A DNA stretch of 64,000 nucleotides from Planctomycetaceae bacterium (lineage in GTDB: Bacteria; Planctomycetota; Planctomycetia; Pirellulales; Pirellulaceae), in assembly GCA_027487485.1 (NCBI GenBank), contig JAIYDN010000088.1, positions 62,001-126,000 on the forward strand, given 5' to 3'. A model generated the notes under the pieces. The model saw only the letters and a list, made by a program, of their open reading frames with translations, ran no database searches and was not told where the DNA came from. Positions 52,410 to 60,538 of the stretch are shown in pieces (the stretch's first letter is position 1; every line of letters starts with the position of its first letter). Position numbers and translations under genes: made by a program.

Positions 52410-53423
52410 GTGATCAAGAAGTCTCCTCTATCGTTTGCTATTGTGGGTGCAGGTGGCATCGCTCAAACCCACCTTCAGGCCTTCGCGAAAACCCATCTGG
52501 CTAAATTAGCAGCTGTGGTCGATGTGCGGATGGAGGCCGCGAAAGCCGTTGCTGCTTCAATGCATTGCCAGGCCTATCCAACCATCGAAGATTTGCCAAG
52601 CGATCTTAACATCGACGCTGCCATCGTTTGTACGCCTCCATCAACGCATCCCGACATCTGCGCCAAGCTAGCCAGTCGCAAAGTGCATGTCCTTTGCGAG
52701 AAGCCAGTTGCAACGGATCTGCAAACCGCGATTGCCATGATCGACAAGGCGGCTCAAGAGAAAACCCTGTTTACGATGGCTTCCAAGTTCCGTTACGTCG
52801 AGGACATGATCTACGCGAAACAGCTGATCACATCTGGCGTACTAGGGGATATCTTGCTTTTCGAAAACACCTTCGCAGGCCATGTGGATATGACCAAACG
52901 TTGGAATAGCAATCCCCATGTGAGCGGCGGTGGTGTGCTCATCGATAATGGGACGCATTCGGTCGATATCGTGCGTTATCTGCTGGGCCCCATCGAATCG
53001 ATCCAAACCATCGAAGGCAAACGATTTCAAGATATCCCTGTCGAAGATACAGTTCGAATCCACGCTAAAACGCAAAAGGGAACTCTGGCTGCCATGGATC
53101 TGTCCTGGAGCATCAACAAGCAAACACCTTGGTACGCCAGTATCTACGGGACGCAAGGCACCGTATTGGTGGGTTGGAAAGAATCGAAGTACAAGCGGTC
53201 GGTCGATACCGATTGGACTGTCTTTGGTCGTGGGTACGACAAGGTTCAAGCCTTCACCAGCCAACTCAATAATTTCTGCAATGCAATTCATGGGATTGAA
53301 CCTCTATTGATTACCTCGGAAGATGCGATTGCGTCCTCCGAAGCGATTCAAAAGGCATACGAATCGCTTCAAAAAGATGACTGGGTCACGGTCACGCCGC
53401 CAATCGCTCGAGCTGCTTCATGA
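52410..53423 (+). CDS. Gfo/Idh/MocA-family oxidoreductase
   Basis: A 337-residue NAD(P)-dependent dehydrogenase, with a GTG start four bases after the aminotransferase stop. The Rossmann motif A-I-V-G-A-G-G-I-A-Q-T-H opens the protein, V-C-T-P-P-S-T-H-P follows, and H-V-L-C-E-K-P-V-A-T contains the family's E-K-P. D-N-G-T-H-S-V-D-I-V-R-Y is the catalytic-helix segment with Asp/His. It probably oxidises the C3 hydroxyl of a nucleotide sugar for the preceding aminotransferase. Its stop overlaps the acyltransferase ATG (ATGA at 53420), so the two are translationally coupled. Confidence 0.92.
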   Translation: MIKKSPLSFAIVGAGGIAQTHLQAFAKTHLAKLAAVVDVRMEAAKAVAASMHCQAYPTIEDLPSDLNIDAAIVCTPPSTHPDICAKLASRKVHVLCEKPVATDLQTAIAMIDKAAQEKTLFTMASKFRYVEDMIYAKQLITSGVLGDILLFENTFAGHVDMTKRWNSNPHVSGGGVLIDNGTHSVDIVRYLLGPIESIQTIEGKRFQDIPVEDTVRIHAKTQKGTLAAMDLSWSINKQTPWYASIYGTQGTVLVGWKESKYKRSVDTDWTVFGRGYDKVQAFTSQLNNFCNAIHGIEPLLITSEDAIASSEAIQKAYESLQKDDWVTVTPPIARAAS

Positions 53424-54058
53424 GCCCCCGGATTCACGCTACCGCGATTGTAGAAGAAGGATGTGTTATCGGTGATGGAACCGCCATTTGGGACCACGTC
53501 CACATCCGATATGGAACTCAGATCGGTGAACAATGCATCATCGGTGGAAAAAGCTACATTGCGTACGAAGTGCGTATTGGAAATCGTTGCAAACTCAACT
53601 CGGCTGTCTACTTGTGCACCGGTGTAACGCTAGAAGATGGCGTCATGATCTCGGCCGGGACAATCTTTACCAACGACCGCTTCCCGCGAGCTACCACCCC
53701 CGACCTGTCCGCACTGCGGCCAAGCGAACCGGATGAGTTCACTGAAAAAACCACGGTCTGCGCCGGTGCAACGATCGGGGCTGGGTGTGTTATCGGAAGC
53801 AATTTAACGATCGGTCGCTGGGCCATGGTTGGCATGGGCTCCATTGTCACCAAAAGCGTACCCGCCCATCATGTCGTCTTGGGGACACCAGCCAGAAGCG
53901 TCGGGGCGGTTTGCCGATGCGGGCAATTGCTTTGCATGTTTTCGGACGAAGATATTCAAACCGTGATTCTGGCATGCGCCCATTGCGACGACTGTTACGT
54001 GCGGGATGGGCAATCCATTGAAAGGATTGAATCACCAAGGGATGCAGAAGGTAACTAG
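53420..54058 (+). CDS. Hexapeptide-repeat sugar N-acyltransferase with C-terminal cysteine pairs
   Basis: A 212-residue left-handed beta-helix acyltransferase (LbetaH). Repeats such as V-I-G-D-G-T, I-R-Y-G-T-Q-I-G, V-R-I-G-N-R-C-K and A-T-I-G-A-G-C-V-I-G fill residues ~8-150, with a loop F-T-N-D-R-F-P-R as in WbpD-type 3-amino-sugar acetyltransferases. After the helix, C-R-C-G and a later C-A-H-C-D-D-C form a small zinc-ribbon-like tail that the classic enzymes lack. It would acetylate the amino sugar formed by the two preceding enzymes. It is coupled to the dehydrogenase gene by the ATGA overlap. Confidence 0.9.
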   Translation: MSPRIHATAIVEEGCVIGDGTAIWDHVHIRYGTQIGEQCIIGGKSYIAYEVRIGNRCKLNSAVYLCTGVTLEDGVMISAGTIFTNDRFPRATTPDLSALRPSEPDEFTEKTTVCAGATIGAGCVIGSNLTIGRWAMVGMGSIVTKSVPAHHVVLGTPARSVGAVCRCGQLLCMFSDEDIQTVILACAHCDDCYVRDGQSIERIESPRDAEGN

Positions 54059-54064
54059 CAATTC

Positions 54065-54988
54065 ATGATCGCAAGCATCTCGTTAGACCTAGACAATCAA
54101 TGGTCCTACATGAAAACTCATGGTGATGCTGGCTGGGAATCTTTTCCTAGTTATTTGCCACTGGTTGTGCCTAGGGTGTTGAATCTGCTGAAGGAAATCG
54201 ATTTGACGATCACGTTCTTCGTGGTCGGACAAGACGCGGAACGTTCGGAAAACGCGGAAGCTTTGAGATCCATCGCGGACGCCGGTCATGAAATCGGAAA
54301 CCACTCGTTCCACCACGAACCCTGGTTGCATTTATACTCGCGCGAGGAAATCGTGCGTGAATTTGAACGCAGTGAGCGAGCGATTGAAGGCGTAACCGGT
54401 CAGAGGACGCTGGGCTTTCGAGGCCCTGGATTCAGCTATTCGGAAACCGTTTTACAAGTTCTAGCAGAACGCGGTTACCTTTATGATGCGTCGACATTCC
54501 CAACCTTTCTTGGGCCTATCGCAAGAGCCTACTATTTCTTACACAGTGGTCTCGGCAAAAAGGAGAAGGACCAGCGCAAACAGTTGTTCGGGTCGTGGAA
54601 TGCTGGCTTCCAGCGACTTAGACCCTTTCGCTGGAATTTATCGAATGAACAGAAGCAATCGCTAATCGAAATTCCCGTGACCACGATGCCTTGGCTGAAG
54701 GTGCCGATCCACTTGAGCTATGTGATGTACCTAGCAACGTTTTCTCCATGGGTAGCAAAGCGATACTTCTACCAATCGATGCGGTTTTGTTGGCTGAATC
54801 GGGTCCAGCCTTCGCTGTTGCTTCACCCGCTGGATTTCATGGGGTGTGATGATCTTAAAGAACTAGCCTTTTTCCCAGGCATGTCGCTGGAATCGAAGCC
54901 TAAGGTTGCCATTGCGCGTGAAACATTGGGGTGGATGGCTGGTACGTTCGAGTGTTTGACAATGAAGCAGCATGCGTCCCGAGTTTAG
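54065..54988 (+). CDS. NodB-type polysaccharide deacetylase
   Basis: A 307-residue cytoplasmic or peripheral protein without a signal peptide. The carbohydrate esterase 4 motifs are S-I-S-L-D-L-D (catalytic Asp region), G-N-H-S-F-H-H-E (H-S-x-x-H metal site), G-F-R-G-P-G-F-S (motif 3) and, near the C-terminus, S-L-L-L-H-P-L-D-F-M (the usual H-x-x-D/His base). It begins seven bases after the acyltransferase stop and ends the operon. It may deacetylate the lipid-linked or nascent glycan. CE4 members in such clusters often act on polymer precursors; the exact substrate is not evident. Confidence 0.9.
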   Translation: MIASISLDLDNQWSYMKTHGDAGWESFPSYLPLVVPRVLNLLKEIDLTITFFVVGQDAERSENAEALRSIADAGHEIGNHSFHHEPWLHLYSREEIVREFERSERAIEGVTGQRTLGFRGPGFSYSETVLQVLAERGYLYDASTFPTFLGPIARAYYFLHSGLGKKEKDQRKQLFGSWNAGFQRLRPFRWNLSNEQKQSLIEIPVTTMPWLKVPIHLSYVMYLATFSPWVAKRYFYQSMRFCWLNRVQPSLLLHPLDFMGCDDLKELAFFPGMSLESKPKVAIARETLGWMAGTFECLTMKQHASRV

Positions 54989-54995
54989 ACCTCGT

Positions 54996-56087
54996 TCAAG
55001 CCACCTGGTCTAGCAGTTGACGCATTTGTTGCGTCGCATGAGACGGTGATTCTGCCCTCCAAACCGCATGGCTCACTGCAATACGTCGGGCGCCAGTTGC
55101 GAGCACTCTGGGAAGATTCTCTATCGTGATTCCACCGATAGCAAAGGCGGGCAAACTCACTTGTTCTTGATTCAAAAAGTCGACGACCGATTGGAGAAAA
55201 TCGAGTCCTGAAAACGACTCGAACGCTTTGGTCGACGACGGGAATGTGGGCCCGCAGCCGATGTAATCGGCCCCGACGTGGATCGCTTGCTTCACTTGTT
55301 GCAGATCATGAGTTGACAAACCTAAGACGCAGTGGCCGGGGATCAGCGATCGAGCCTGAGTCACGCTGAGATCCGTCTGGCCAACATGAAGTGCCCAAGC
55401 TTGTGTGCAGTGAAGAACGTCCGCACGATCATTGACGACAATGCGTGTCTGATCGGCATCAACCACCGCAATGGCCGCATTGGTGTATTCGATGATCTGT
55501 TTTGCGTCGAGTTGTTTATCGCGCACTTGAATGATATCGACACCGGCACGGCTGATTGATGCAATTCGCGTTTGAAAGTCCACGATGGGCATTTGGCAAT
55601 CGGCCAGAACGTACAGCTTCGATTTTGCAAGGAAAACGAGGTCACGTTTTTGGGCCAACAGGAACCTCGCATTGAGGTCATAAACTTGATAGCGCAGGGA
55701 CTCGATGCCAGCGGCTGAATTGGAATAGAGAAATTTCGCGAATTCCTCGAGACAACGCAAAGATTGCTGAACACGTTGAGCGGCAGCTTCGGCAATGTCC
55801 ATTGCACCGTCACTGCGCGAGCCTTCGCTTTCTGTTTTAGTCGTCCGGCCAACGTCATCCGAAGCATTGCGACTGGTCAAGAGAGCGGATTTGTCCCAAT
55901 CCGAAGTGAAGCGTTGCAGATCATGTCGCAGGGTTTTATAGCGGTTCTGGATACTGCCATGGTTTTGGAAGCGAGCCAAGTCTTCAAGGGTCCGTAACCC
56001 TTCCATGGTCCGATTCAGATTTGCGTCCAAGATGCGATGGCAAGCTATCGAATCCGCTTGGCTTTTTCCAGTGTTTGATGGGTCCAT
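54996..56087 (-). CDS. thiE: Thiamine phosphate synthase with N-terminal extension
   Basis: A 363-residue protein, against ~210 for standard ThiE. The C-terminal ~210 residues are the TIM barrel that joins HMP-diphosphate and thiazole phosphate: I-I-Q-V-R-D-K, V-V-N-D-R-A-D-V, L-H-V-G-Q-T-D-L, L-G-L-S-T-H-D, Y-I-G-C-G-P-T-F-P-S-S-T-K and F-A-I-G-G-I. The first ~150 residues are a helical domain beginning I-L-D-A-N-L-N-R-T-M-E-G-L-R-T-L-E-D, which is attached to ThiE in several planctomycetes and some other phyla; its role is unclear. No thi genes lie nearby and no TPP riboswitch was found upstream. Confidence 0.93.
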   Translation of the reverse strand: MDPSNTGKSQADSIACHRILDANLNRTMEGLRTLEDLARFQNHGSIQNRYKTLRHDLQRFTSDWDKSALLTSRNASDDVGRTTKTESEGSRSDGAMDIAEAAAQRVQQSLRCLEEFAKFLYSNSAAGIESLRYQVYDLNARFLLAQKRDLVFLAKSKLYVLADCQMPIVDFQTRIASISRAGVDIIQVRDKQLDAKQIIEYTNAAIAVVDADQTRIVVNDRADVLHCTQAWALHVGQTDLSVTQARSLIPGHCVLGLSTHDLQQVKQAIHVGADYIGCGPTFPSSTKAFESFSGLDFLQSVVDFLNQEQVSLPAFAIGGITIENLPRVLATGARRIAVSHAVWRAESPSHATQQMRQLLDQVA

Positions 56088-56382
56088 GGGGCAACAGAAG
56101 AAGATTGTGAATGGGGCTGAAAGAGAGGAGTTTAGTTAACAGATCGTGACGTAACATCTGCAAAATTGCTGCAGATTTACATGTGTCAACGTGTCTCAAG
56201 TAGCAAAAGCTTTTGATGATAAGGGAAATCAGCAGTTCCGAAAGGGTTTTCGATCAAAATGGCTTTTGCATCCTGAAAGGATAAAGGAGCTTTTCGTTCG
56301 GGCTATCCCCGTCGGAAGCAACAATTGGAAGCTACAAGTTGCACTCGCCGGCTAAACTCTCCATAAAAAAACGGATATGGAA

Positions 56383-56652
56383 CCACGGAATACACGGAAC
56401 ACACGGAAATGGAAGCACAAGCAAAGACAAAGGGAAACAGGCTCTTGAACGAAATAAACACGGAACTGCACCGGAGTTTACGCAGAAGATCCACTCTCGG
56501 CTACCGCAACACTCGCACACAGCGGAGCCGTTTCTCGGTTTGAAGCCCGGCGGGTTTGAAGCCCTGTAGGGCTGACACATCCTCTGCAGGGGCAGAGATG
56601 CCCCGGATACGAAGCGGATTTTGCCCTCAGCCCTGAAGGGGCGACACACCAT
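56383..56652. repeat. Repeat-rich intergenic stretch between thiE and tRNA-Arg
   Basis: The 711-base gap 56088-56798 has no convincing gene. Three copies of ACACGGAA-like words lie in a row at 56383-56408. From about 56540, GAAGCCC/GGGC words recur in related units (GCCCGGCGGG, GCCCTGTAGGGCTGACACAT and, near 56635, GCCCTGAAGGGGCGACACAC), each a small palindrome followed by GACACA. These look like dispersed intergenic repeats. A short ATCTGCA/TGCAGAT inverted repeat lies at 56156-56176, 70 bases before thiE. Confidence 0.55.
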
Positions 56653-56782
56653 CGCGAAACTAATGGAACTCTCAACCAGCTTTCCAGAATTTCAACCGAA
56701 GTCTGGCGACTCCAGCTACATCATTGTGGTGCCAAAAACGGTGCAGTTGCAGACCCCTGGAAGCAAAATCGATTATCAAATA

Positions 56783-56898
56783 CAATGTTTTCATTGATGC
56801 CCTAGTAGCTCAGTTGGATAGAGCGCGGCTTTCCTAAAGCTGAGGTCGCAGATTCGAATTCTGCCTGGGGTACTGAAGCAATAGCAATGTTTTCATTG
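56783..56898. repeat. 14-base direct repeats on both sides of tRNA-Arg
   Basis: CAATGTTTTCATTG occurs at 56783-56796, two bases before the tRNA, and again at 56885-56898, twelve bases after it. Each copy is itself a small hairpin (CAATG/CATTG). The tRNA is thus bracketed by identical palindromic words 102 bases apart. They may be processing signals or a trace of recombination. Confidence 0.75.
56799..56872 (+). tRNA. tRNA-Arg (anticodon CCT)
   Basis: The acceptor arms GCCCTAG (56799-56805) and CTGGGGT (56865-56871) pair with two G-T wobbles, and the discriminator is A at 56872. The D-arm GCTC-AGTTGGATA-GAGC is clear. The anticodon stem CGGCT/AGCTG holds the loop T-T-C-C-T-A-A (anticodon CCT, Arg, reading AGG), and the T-arm GCAGA-TTCGAAT-TCTGC is standard. 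CCA is not encoded. No downstream terminator is obvious. Confidence 0.95.
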
Positions 56899-57031
56899 GT
56901 CGGACGCTATCGTAGCGTACCGGGAATTTTCCCGAGCGCCCCCGCAAACCTGACGCTACTACCGAAGCTGTCTGCCACAAAGAGCATCGAACGGTTCATT
57001 TAACAGAATCCAGCTCCAAGGATTGGAATCC

Positions 57032-58033
57032 ATGAAAATTGTGCGGACAGATCGTGAACTGGAAATGCTTGTCGTGGACGCTCGGCTCCGGGAGATGGGG
57101 GCGACGCTTGTCAAATTGCCAGATGGTGTCTCGGAGCAGACGCTGATCCAAGAAATCGCCGACGCGGATCTGCTGCTGATGTGCTACACCAAAATCAGCC
57201 GTAAGGTGATCGAAAGTGCTCCGCGACTGAAAGCTATCATCAAGTACGGGGTCGGTATCGATGCAATCGATATCGTTGCGGCTCGCGAACGGGGAATTCC
57301 CGTGGTCAATATCCCCGATTACGCCGAGGAAACAGTCGCCGAAGGTGCTTTCGCTTTGCTGATGGGCTTGGCGAAGCAATTCAAACCAATTCAAAACGCA
57401 ATGCAGCAAACGGGATGGGTTTGGCCAGAACCGAAATGGTTGGCAAACGATCTTGCTGGCAAAACATTGGGTTTAGTTGGCGTCGGACGCATTGGAACCA
57501 GCATGGCAAGAATGGCAAGCGCGTTTCGTATGCGAGTGTTGGCCTACGATCCATTCGCAACCAGCATGCCTGCCGATCGATTTGACGACCTTGGAGAAAT
57601 GCTGCAAGAGTGCGATTTTGTTTCGATCCATTGTGTGCTTAATGACAGCACTCGAGGGCTGGTCGGCGAAGCCGAATTTTCACGGATGAAGCCGAGCGCC
57701 TTTCTAATCAATGTTTCGCGAGGCGAGATTGTCAACGAGCTTGCGCTGCTCCAAGCATTGCAAGCCAAACAGATCGCGGGCGCAGCTCTCGATGTTTATG
57801 GTCAAGAACCTTTGGCAAAAGAAGGCCATCCGTTATCGGCACTCTACGCTATGGACAATGTGATTGTTTGGCCTCACATGACCTTCTACACGCGGGAAGC
57901 CATGCAGCGTTTAGAAGAAGAAACTTTAGCGAGATGCATGGAAGCGATCGAAGGTCGCCCGCTTTGGGTGAAATCAAACGACCCGCGATTGCGCGCTCAA
58001 ACAGCGGGTATTGCGTTTGAACAAAAGCGGTAG
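57032..58033 (+). CDS. D-2-hydroxyacid dehydrogenase (SerA/CtBP-like)
   Basis: A 333-residue NAD-dependent dehydrogenase from the ATG at 57032 (a TTG at 57023 is less likely). Y-G-V-G-I-D-A-I-D links the domains. L-G-L-V-G-V-G-R-I-G-T-S is the NAD motif with A-Y-D-P-F after it. The catalytic set is complete: Arg in N-V-S-R-G-E-I-V, Glu in Y-G-Q-E-P-L and His in W-P-H-M-T-F. Regulatory ACT domains of long SerA are absent. It may act on phosphoglycerate or another D-2-hydroxyacid; the substrate cannot be set from sequence alone. It is a solitary gene between tRNA-Arg and a convergent hydrolase. Confidence 0.9.
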   Translation: MKIVRTDRELEMLVVDARLREMGATLVKLPDGVSEQTLIQEIADADLLLMCYTKISRKVIESAPRLKAIIKYGVGIDAIDIVAARERGIPVVNIPDYAEETVAEGAFALLMGLAKQFKPIQNAMQQTGWVWPEPKWLANDLAGKTLGLVGVGRIGTSMARMASAFRMRVLAYDPFATSMPADRFDDLGEMLQECDFVSIHCVLNDSTRGLVGEAEFSRMKPSAFLINVSRGEIVNELALLQALQAKQIAGAALDVYGQEPLAKEGHPLSALYAMDNVIVWPHMTFYTREAMQRLEEETLARCMEAIEGRPLWVKSNDPRLRAQTAGIAFEQKR

Positions 58034-58115
58034 CCATTTGCGTCTGCAGAAGCCAAACACGCTTTGCATGGTATTGATTCTTGAGAGGCTGCCCCTTTCT
58101 TACTTTTTTATCTTA

Positions 58116-59207
58116 CTATTTTACGATCGGCAGCGATGGTCGTACCGAGGATTTGAATGTTGTGAAATCTTCGCCCAGCAATGCTGCTACGGTTGCTGCT
58201 ACTTGTGCTTGCTCGTACTTACCACCTTGGTCCACGCCCGAACTGCCAACGCCAGTTCCGAAAGCAGCTGCCCAAGTTCGTTCCGAGCCAGGTAGCTTGT
58301 CACTGTGGTTCTTCCAGCCTTCGCGACCATCGCCCCGTCCGTGATCTGAAGTGATCACGAAAGCGGTCTTGTCCTTGTGGGAGGGCAGAGACTGTACTGT
58401 CTCCCAAAGTTGTCGAATGAAGAAATCGTTTTGCTGTGCGGTCAGCAAGTACTTTTCGTACTTCCCTTCGTGGGCCCAATCGTCTGTTTCCCCCAAGGAC
58501 ACAAACAAAACGCGAGGTTGATTCGTTTTTAGTTCTTCGATAGCTCCACTTACCGTCAGGACGTCATACCGAACTCCTTCCCATTGGTGAAACAGCTGTT
58601 TCGAAACGAAATTCAAAACCTCCACTCGGTCAGGGGCGCCGACATGGAAAGGTTGCCAGCCAGCATTTACTGGTATCATGCTGCGCTTGTCATTAATAAT
58701 GTAGGGGAACACGTCCCAGGATCCATACGCAGCGACTTTGCCCGCAAAGGCTGGTTTGCTATGAAGCCATTCCAGTACGGTGGTGTTCAGGTTGTATTTC
58801 TTGTCGTTGCTGTTGATTGCAGGATCAGGGAACCCACTTAAAATTTCGTTGTATCCAGGGTAAGAAAAATACAGACCGTTAGTTACAGCAACAAGACTTT
58901 CATTTTCAAGATCACCAGCGATCCAAGCAGTTCCTTCCTGGCATCGCCCCCATAGAAACGGCAGCAACATGGCGCGGCGTTTTTCGCGGTCTTCAACCCA
59001 GTACTTCTCTTTGAGTTCGTCGGGTTTCTCAACACCGTTTTCTTTGGTCATTAATCTGGGGTCAGCACCGCCAAAAACCTCTTCGCAGCGCAGCCCATCC
59101 AGCGTGATTAAAACGACATTTTGCGCGCGATTAGCAACTTGCGCGAAGACACTCGATGTCGAGCCCATCAGAATAAAAAGCATGCCTACAACCAACCGAA
59201 AACTCAT
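58116..59207 (-). CDS. Secreted alkaline-phosphatase-superfamily hydrolase
   Basis: A 363-residue protein with a signal peptide (LVVGMLFILMGSTSSVFA). The superfamily metal site begins with V-L-I-T-L-D-G-L-R, and the nucleophile region Y-F-S-Y-P-G-Y-N-E-I resembles phosphodiesterase/nucleotide pyrophosphatase types. D-D-W-A-H-E-G and T-S-D-H-G-R-G-D-G supply further metal Asp/His, and N-H-S-D-K-L-P completes it. A sulfatase C-x-P-S-R site is absent, so this is a phosphatase, phosphodiesterase or phosphoglycerate-mutase-like member. Periplasmic release of phosphate from an organic ester is the general expectation. The gene is solitary. Confidence 0.85.
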   Translation of the reverse strand: MSFRLVVGMLFILMGSTSSVFAQVANRAQNVVLITLDGLRCEEVFGGADPRLMTKENGVEKPDELKEKYWVEDREKRRAMLLPFLWGRCQEGTAWIAGDLENESLVAVTNGLYFSYPGYNEILSGFPDPAINSNDKKYNLNTTVLEWLHSKPAFAGKVAAYGSWDVFPYIINDKRSMIPVNAGWQPFHVGAPDRVEVLNFVSKQLFHQWEGVRYDVLTVSGAIEELKTNQPRVLFVSLGETDDWAHEGKYEKYLLTAQQNDFFIRQLWETVQSLPSHKDKTAFVITSDHGRGDGREGWKNHSDKLPGSERTWAAAFGTGVGSSGVDQGGKYEQAQVAATVAALLGEDFTTFKSSVRPSLPIVK

Positions 59208-59273
59208 GAGACTTTACTTTCTTGGGTGCAATTCAGATGCTTGTCGCTGGGAAGCTTACTCGGTACAACGATC

Positions 59274-59315
59274 GAGATAGCGAAATCGAACTTGGATTCG
59301 AACTTTCGCGATCTC
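59274..59315. other. Hairpin in the 360-base divergent spacer
   Basis: GAGATAGCGAAA (from 59274) pairs with TTTCGCGATCTC (ending 59315) with one mismatch, and a further CGAA/TTCG forms the inner part of the stem. It lies between two divergent hydrolase genes. There is no adjacent T-run, so an operator or leader structure is more likely than a terminator. A short near-duplicate CAATCCAACC also occurs twice near 59530-59552; nothing else was seen in 59208-59567. Confidence 0.45.
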
Positions 59316-59567
59316 AAGGTAAAGTTTAGCCTTACGTTGGTCCCTGACTTTGCCAAACGATTGATTTTGAAAATCTTCACGACGAATTCACGATCGGATC
59401 AATGCACCAGGTTTGCCCCATGGAGTAAGCTCGTCGCGAACAAATGCCTTTTGGAGCGACTCGTCTTTCATCAAACGCTGCGTTCGTTGTCCATTTACAT
59501 TTCCCGTAGCCCGCTCCCCGTTTAAGCCTCTCAATCCAACCTCCCAATCCAACCTTACGGTGCTTTC

Positions 59568-60464
59568 ATGCGTTATGTCCTTCTTGCCTTATCCATCCTG
59601 CCGTTCATCTTTGGAAAAGCTGTAGGGCGGCAAGCCAGTGTTGATTCGCAGCCAGGGGATGAAAACAGCATTCGGGTTATGAGTTTTAACATTCGATATG
59701 GAACCGCGAACGACGGTGATAATCACTGGAATAAGAGAAAGGACTTTTTGATGGATACGATCCATGCTTTTGGTCCGGATCTGCTGGGAACGCAAGAGAC
59801 GCTGCGCGACCAACGCGACTTCATCTTGTCGAAGCTCGCTGGATACGAGTCTTTTGGCGTGGGACGCGATGACGGCAAAGACGGGGGCGAGATGGCTGCT
59901 TTGTTTTATCGCACCTCGCGATTTGAAAAGCTAGCCGGAGGCCATTTCTGGCTGAGCGAAACTCCAGATACGGTTGGTAGCAAGGGGTGGGACGCAGCTT
60001 TGCCGCGGATCGCAACTTGGGTTCGATTGCGAGATCGCCAAAACGAAAATGGGAAACCTATTTTCTTTTTGAACACTCATTTTGATCATCAAGGGCGGCA
60101 AGCGAGAAAGGAAGCAGCCATGTTGATTCGGAAGAAGGTACTTGAGCTGGGAGCCGATTGTGATTCCATCGTAACAGGCGATTTCAATGCGGGTGCCGAT
60201 AGCGATGTGTTTTGCGCCTTGTTTGCGGATCATGCTCTTCAAGAATCGCCCTTGGTAGATACCTTCTCGCAAGCCCATCCAAAATTCGAAGAAGGGCAAG
60301 GGACATTTTCGGGCTTTCAGTCAACAGCCACAACAGGACCTAGGATTGATTGGGTCGGCTGCTCGCGTAGCTTTCAAGTTCTGGCAGCCGCGATTGATCG
60401 AACCCAACGCGACGGACGAACCCCATCCGACCACTTTCCTGTAACAGCCATCCTGAAGCGTTGA
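59568..60464 (+). CDS. Secreted endonuclease/exonuclease/phosphatase (EEP) family protein
   Basis: A 298-residue protein with a signal peptide (YVLLALSILPFIFGKAVG). EEP fold motifs: R-V-M-S-F-N-I-R-Y-G, L-G-T-Q-E-T (metal Glu), F-F-L-N-T-H-F-D-H-Q-G, V-T-G-D-F-N-A-G (catalytic Asp/Asn), R-I-D-W-V-G and P-S-D-H-F-P-V (catalytic Asp-His). The G-T-x-x-G-F-Q segment is typical of sphingomyelinase or nuclease-like secreted members. All catalytic residues are present, so a phosphodiesterase or nuclease of unknown target is expected. It is divergent from the preceding hydrolase gene. Confidence 0.9.
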   Translation: MRYVLLALSILPFIFGKAVGRQASVDSQPGDENSIRVMSFNIRYGTANDGDNHWNKRKDFLMDTIHAFGPDLLGTQETLRDQRDFILSKLAGYESFGVGRDDGKDGGEMAALFYRTSRFEKLAGGHFWLSETPDTVGSKGWDAALPRIATWVRLRDRQNENGKPIFFLNTHFDHQGRQARKEAAMLIRKKVLELGADCDSIVTGDFNAGADSDVFCALFADHALQESPLVDTFSQAHPKFEEGQGTFSGFQSTATTGPRIDWVGCSRSFQVLAAAIDRTQRDGRTPSDHFPVTAILKR

Positions 60465-60538
60465 ACATCCCAACAGATGCTGATGGTCAACGGAAGCACG
60501 CTTCCTGATTGCAAGCGCGTAAGACGCCGGGCAGCTTC

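Noticed and set aside
56088-56300. TPP riboswitch upstream of thiE
   Set aside because: The minus strand upstream of the start lacks the conserved CTGAGA and related core words, so no thi-box could be supported.
56303-56652. Frames of 63 to 106 codons in the thiE to tRNA-Arg gap
   Set aside because: They arise from repeat words (ACACGGAA, GGGCGACACA) and overlap each other on both strands with biased, low-information products.
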